From NCBI RefSeq assembly GCF_026930205.1, contig NZ_JANHOI010000004.1, positions 1 through 64,000 of the forward strand: a stretch of 64,000 nt of DNA. Reading direction: 5' to 3'. The DNA comes from Bartonella sp. 220B. Its GTDB lineage: Bacteria > Pseudomonadota > Alphaproteobacteria > Rhizobiales > Rhizobiaceae. Positions 60,659-64,000 of this stretch are shown piece by piece. A program made the position numbers and the translations under genes. Under the pieces are notes generated by a model. That model had not been told where the DNA came from. It searched no databases and saw nothing but the letters and a program-made list of their open reading frames with translations. Position 1 is the stretch's first letter; every line of letters begins with the position of its first letter.

Positions 60659-61219
60659 TTAAACATGCATAATTTCAGCTTCTTTTATAGCCAAAATCTT
60701 ATCAATATCAGCAATAGTCTCATCCGTGAGTTTTTGAACTTTGTCAGATAAGCCATGCGCTTCATCTTGACCAATTTCACCTTCTTTTTCTAATTTTTTC
60801 AAATTATCCATACCATCACGACGGACATGGCGAGTAGCAACACGCGCTTGTTCTGCATATTGATGTGCAATTTTTACAAGCTCTTTACGGCGCTCTTCAT
60901 TTAATTCAGGTAAAGGAATACGCAAGTTTACACCGTCAGTAATGGGGTTCAAACCAAGACCAGAATCACGAATAGCACGCTCTACAGCTCCTACCATTGC
61001 TTTATCCCACACAGAAACTGAAAGCATCCGCGGCTCCGGAACAGAAATATTCGCGACCTGATTTATATGTACAACAGAACCATAAGCTTCAACCGTCAAA
61101 GGTTCTAATAAACTAGACGAAGCTCGTCCAGTCCGCAAACCACCTAATTCATGTTTAAAAGCGGAAATAGCACCATCCATACGACGTTTCAGATCATCCA
61201 TAATAGATATAACATTCAT
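60659..61219 (-). CDS. frr: Ribosome recycling factor
   Basis: This 186-residue protein frees ribosomes from mRNA after termination, together with EF-G. The three-helix bundle is recognisable: [40 protein letters not shown] and the C-terminal block [20 protein letters not shown]. Length is standard. It follows pyrH by 37 bases. Confidence 0.96.
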   Translation of the reverse strand: MNVISIMDDLKRRMDGAISAFKHELGGLRTGRASSSLLEPLTVEAYGSVVHINQVANISVPEPRMLSVSVWDKAMVGAVERAIRDSGLGLNPITDGVNLRIPLPELNEERRKELVKIAHQYAEQARVATRHVRRDGMDNLKKLEKEGEIGQDEAHGLSDKVQKLTDETIADIDKILAIKEAEIMHV

Positions 61220-61256
61220 ATTTCTGTCTCCTTCAATTAAGCCTTGAAGATTATCT

Positions 61257-61976
61257 TCATTCCGACACTATTGTAAACCGTCCAGTTCCATTCAACACTT
61301 TAGCCAAACCACCTTTTTCATGAATGGAATATACAATAATCGGTACACCATTTTCACGTGCTAAAGTAACCGCTGTTGTATCCATAACAGACAATCCCCA
61401 TTGCAAAATCTCAACATGTGTTAATTGGTCAAAACGTTTAGCTGTAGGATCTAGCTTTGGATCTGCAGAATAAATACCATCCACTTGTGTTCCTTTCAAA
61501 AGAACATCTGCACCAATTTCTGCTGCACGTAAAGTAGCAGCAGAATCAGTGGTAAAAAATGGATTACCCGTACCGCCTGCAAAAATAACGACTTTTCCTT
61601 GATTCATATAACCTATTGCTTTACGCTGTGAAAAACTTTCACAAATTTGTGGCATAGCAATCGCAGACAATACAACTGCCTCAACCCCTAGCTTTATCAA
61701 CGATGTTCGCAATGCTAAAGAATTAATAGCAGTTGCAAGCATTCCCATATGATCACCTGTCACACGATCCCCACCATGTGAAGCAACAGCAACTCCACGA
61801 AAAATATTTCCCCCACCTATAACAATAGCAACTTCTACTCCTAATGCTCGCACTTCAGCAACATCAGCGGCAATACGATCTGCAACGGAAACATCAATCC
61901 CAAAGCTCTGTTTTCCCATAAGGGCTTCACCAGAAACCTTTAAAAGAATACGTTTATATTGTAGCGCTAATGTCAT
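61257..61976 (-). CDS. pyrH: Uridylate (UMP) kinase
   Basis: This hexameric enzyme phosphorylates UMP to UDP. I take the ATG at 61976 ([20 protein letters not shown], 239 residues), which has GGGGAG 7 bases upstream, rather than the in-frame start at 61997. Motifs are [29 protein letters not shown] and [20 protein letters not shown]. The gene lies between tsf and frr, the standard order. Confidence 0.95.
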   Translation of the reverse strand: MTLALQYKRILLKVSGEALMGKQSFGIDVSVADRIAADVAEVRALGVEVAIVIGGGNIFRGVAVASHGGDRVTGDHMGMLATAINSLALRTSLIKLGVEAVVLSAIAMPQICESFSQRKAIGYMNQGKVVIFAGGTGNPFFTTDSAATLRAAEIGADVLLKGTQVDGIYSADPKLDPTAKRFDQLTHVEILQWGLSVMDTTAVTLARENGVPIIVYSIHEKGGLAKVLNGTGRFTIVSE

Positions 61977-62132
61977 TGACAATCTCCCCAAAAGCACATT
62001 TATTTTTTGCTTTCGACACCACTAAGGGCACCACTTTATCACGTGACGCCCTCTCAATAATTATACATTTTATATCAAAAATTTCATAACCAACGATATA
62101 GTTTAAAATCTCTGACAATAATTTAAAAACCA

Positions 62133-63056
62133 CTACCCCTTTGCGGCCGCTGCAACTTCTGCTGCAAAGTCAGTCTCTTCTTTTTCCACACCTTCCCCTA
62201 ATGCGAAGCGCACAAACCCTGTAATTTTCGCGGGTGCACCAATCAACTTTTCAGCATCCTTTAAAGCCGATTCAACACTCATATCAGGATTCATAACAAA
62301 AGCCTGAGAAAGCAGAACAACCTCTTCAAAAAACTTACGCATGCGCCCTTCTACCATTTTTTCAATGATATTTTCAGGCTTCCCAGACTGGCGCGCCTGA
62401 TCTGAAAAAATGGCTTTTTCACGCTCAACAGCGCTCACATCAACATTTTCCGCGGTCAGAGCTAATGGATTAGTTGCAGCAATATGCATCGCAACTTGCC
62501 GACCAAAAGCGGTAGCAGCTTCCTTATTTCCCGTTGTTTCAATGGCAACCAAAACACCAAGTTTACCAAGCCCATCAGCCACACTATTATGTATATAAGT
62601 AGCAACAACGCCATTCTCAACAGAGAGTTTTGCAGAACGCCGGAATGTCATATTTTCGCCAATAGTACCGATCGCATCTTTAATTGTAGCCTCTACAGTC
62701 TTCTCAGAACTAGGGTAAAGAGATGCGGAAACAGCATCAACACCCCCCTTTGTCCCTAAAGCAGCTATAGCCACTTTACGTACAATGTCTTGGAATACGT
62801 CATTGCGTGCTACAAAATCTGTTTCAGAATTAATTTCAACTAAAACCGCGCTTGAATCGTTTGATGCAACTCCGATTAATCCTTCAGCAGCCGTACGACC
62901 AGCCTTCTTATCTGCTTTGGCTATTCCTTTTTTACGAAGCCAATCAACAGCGGCCTCCATGTCACCATTGGTCTCTGCCAGCGCTGCTTTACAGTCCATC
63001 ATACCAGCACCTGACAATTCCCGAAGTTCTTTTACTTGTGCAGCAGTAATGCTCAT
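62133..63056 (-). CDS. tsf: Elongation factor Ts
   Basis: This 307-residue exchange factor regenerates EF-Tu-GTP. The N-terminal UBA-like part has [19 protein letters not shown], the core has the EF-Tu contact [15 protein letters not shown], and the C-terminal dimerisation half follows. It is downstream of rpsB by about 105 bases, on the same strand. Confidence 0.97.
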   Translation of the reverse strand: MSITAAQVKELRELSGAGMMDCKAALAETNGDMEAAVDWLRKKGIAKADKKAGRTAAEGLIGVASNDSSAVLVEINSETDFVARNDVFQDIVRKVAIAALGTKGGVDAVSASLYPSSEKTVEATIKDAIGTIGENMTFRRSAKLSVENGVVATYIHNSVADGLGKLGVLVAIETTGNKEAATAFGRQVAMHIAATNPLALTAENVDVSAVEREKAIFSDQARQSGKPENIIEKMVEGRMRKFFEEVVLLSQAFVMNPDMSVESALKDAEKLIGAPAKITGFVRFALGEGVEKEETDFAAEVAAAAKG

Positions 63057-63161
63057 ATTTGCCTCTTTTATTTTGTAACAATAAAAGCGTGCGAGAAATA
63101 AAATCTGTGCACGCCCGTAATCTCTCTTTAGAAATAAGTACCTTAACAGGCGTTTTTTAAT

Positions 63162-63956
63162 TTACTCAGAAACTGAAGCAACATTTTCCAAAACGGGTTC
63201 CACATTTTCCAAAACGGGTTCCACAGGCGCATCAACTTGAGCTCCCAAATCAACTCCCATCGCACCTTGTTGACGTGCAATACCATCAAGCGCAGCACGC
63301 GCGAAAAGATCACAATAAAGAGTAATTGCACGTGAAGCGTCATCATTGCCTGGTATTGGATGCGTAATGTTATCAGGATCACAATTGGTATCAATAATAG
63401 CAATAACGGGGATACCTAAACGTTTTGCTTCTTGAATTGCAATATTTTCTTTGTTTGTATCGATAACAAATATAAGATCTGGAACGGAGCCCATATCCTT
63501 AATACCACCAAGCGCACGATTAAGCTTTTCACGATCACGCTCAAGATTCAAACGTTCTTTTTTGGTAAAACCCTGAGCTTCAGCAGCAAGAATTTTATCA
63601 AGCTTACGCAAACGATGGATCGAATGGGAAATCGTTTTCCAGTTTGTGAGCATACCGCCAAGCCAACGTGCATTAACATAATATTGTGCCGAACGATTCG
63701 CGGCATCAGCAATAATGTCAGATGCCTGCCGCTTCGTACCAACAAAGAGAATGCGTCCACCACGCGCAACTGTATCGGAAACAAGTTTAAGAGCTTGGTG
63801 CAAAAGAGGAACAGTCTGAGAAAGATCAATAATATGAATATTATTACGCTGACCGTAAATATAAGGAGTCATTTTTGGATTCCAGCGATGCGTCTGGTGA
63901 CCAAAATGTACGCCTGCTTCTAAAAGCTGATGCATAGTAAAATCGGGTAGTGCCAT
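63162..63956 (-). CDS. rpsB: Small ribosomal subunit protein S2
   Basis: This 264-residue ribosomal protein binds the head-body junction of the 30S subunit. Signatures are [50 protein letters not shown] and [19 protein letters not shown]. The C-terminus ends in a short repeated tail ([14 protein letters not shown]) encoded by two identical 21-base units. TCCTTTCC just upstream on the plus strand gives a GGAAAGGA ribosome-binding site. Confidence 0.97.
   Translation of the reverse strand: MALPDFTMHQLLEAGVHFGHQTHRWNPKMTPYIYGQRNNIHIIDLSQTVPLLHQALKLVSDTVARGGRILFVGTKRQASDIIADAANRSAQYYVNARWLGGMLTNWKTISHSIHRLRKLDKILAAEAQGFTKKERLNLERDREKLNRALGGIKDMGSVPDLIFVIDTNKENIAIQEAKRLGIPVIAIIDTNCDPDNITHPIPGNDDASRAITLYCDLFARAALDGIARQQGAMGVDLGAQVDAPVEPVLENVEPVLENVASVSE
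63181..63222 (-). repeat. Two identical 21-base tandem units in the 3' end of rpsB
   Basis: The unit ACATTTTCCAAAACGGGTTC plus C occurs twice in a row, in frame, adding one seven-residue step to the acidic S2 tail. It is a site where copy number could vary between strains. Confidence 0.9.
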
Positions 63957-64000
63957 AATTTATCCTTTCCGGTTTAACCTCCGCGGAAAAAGCAGAAAAA

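Overview
The window is AT-rich alphaproteobacterial chromosome, almost certainly Bartonella. The gltA gene near 45-46 kb carries TGTTTACTGTTCTTTTTGC at 46106, which I remember as lying in the reverse primer site of the standard Bartonella gltA typing assay. The gene order (clpP-clpX-lon-hupB; rpsB-tsf-pyrH-frr-cdsA-rseP-bamA-lpxD-fabZ-lpxA-lpxI-lpxB) is typical of Rhizobiales. The species cannot be fixed from this window alone.

Layout. 0.1-14.6 kb is mostly housekeeping: tRNA-Gly and tRNA-Tyr, rlmB, a rhomboid protease, a DUF2155 protein, the complex I assembly subunit NDUFA12, gatB, trigger factor, tRNA-Leu, trmFO, hupB, and the ATP-dependent protease cluster lon, clpX and clpP. 14.7-24.6 kb is an accessory zone. 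It begins with gene debris: a sugar-transferase pseudogene, a TauD/clavaminate-synthase-type dioxygenase pseudogene and a headless filamentous haemagglutinin fragment. After a DUF1499 membrane protein comes a compact unusual locus. A divergently transcribed 145-residue glycine-rich protein and a small two-helix membrane protein face an operon of type I secretion ABC transporter (broken by one frameshift), HlyD adaptor and an intact HlyC-type lysine acyltransferase. No RTX toxin is present. 24.7-28.8 kb carries an amino-acid permease and histidine ammonia-lyase.

29.7-44.3 kb returns to core genes: tRNA-Arg, NAD kinase, a DEAD-box helicase, glutamyl-tRNA synthetase 1, NAD synthetase, DAHP synthase, glutathione reductase, a DUF2059 protein, rpiA, comEC and glutamyl-tRNA synthetase 2. 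Two glutamyl-tRNA synthetases plus gatB fit the indirect route to Gln-tRNA. 44.8-50.8 kb has gltA, whose 5' end and ribosome-binding site are tandemly duplicated. It is followed by a polar amino-acid ABC importer with two near-identical binding-protein genes. 50.8-64 kb is the envelope and translation cluster, all on the minus strand: ribosomal protein S2, EF-Ts, UMP kinase, ribosome recycling factor, CDP-diglyceride synthase, RseP, BamA and lipid A synthesis. A gene-free gap of about 740 bases lies between frr and cdsA, where related genomes usually have uppS.

The best candidate for an undescribed system is the 20.0-24.5 kb locus. I read it as a possible acylated, glycine-rich secreted peptide (bacteriocin-like) with its own acyltransferase, exporter and perhaps an immunity protein. 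That reading is inference.
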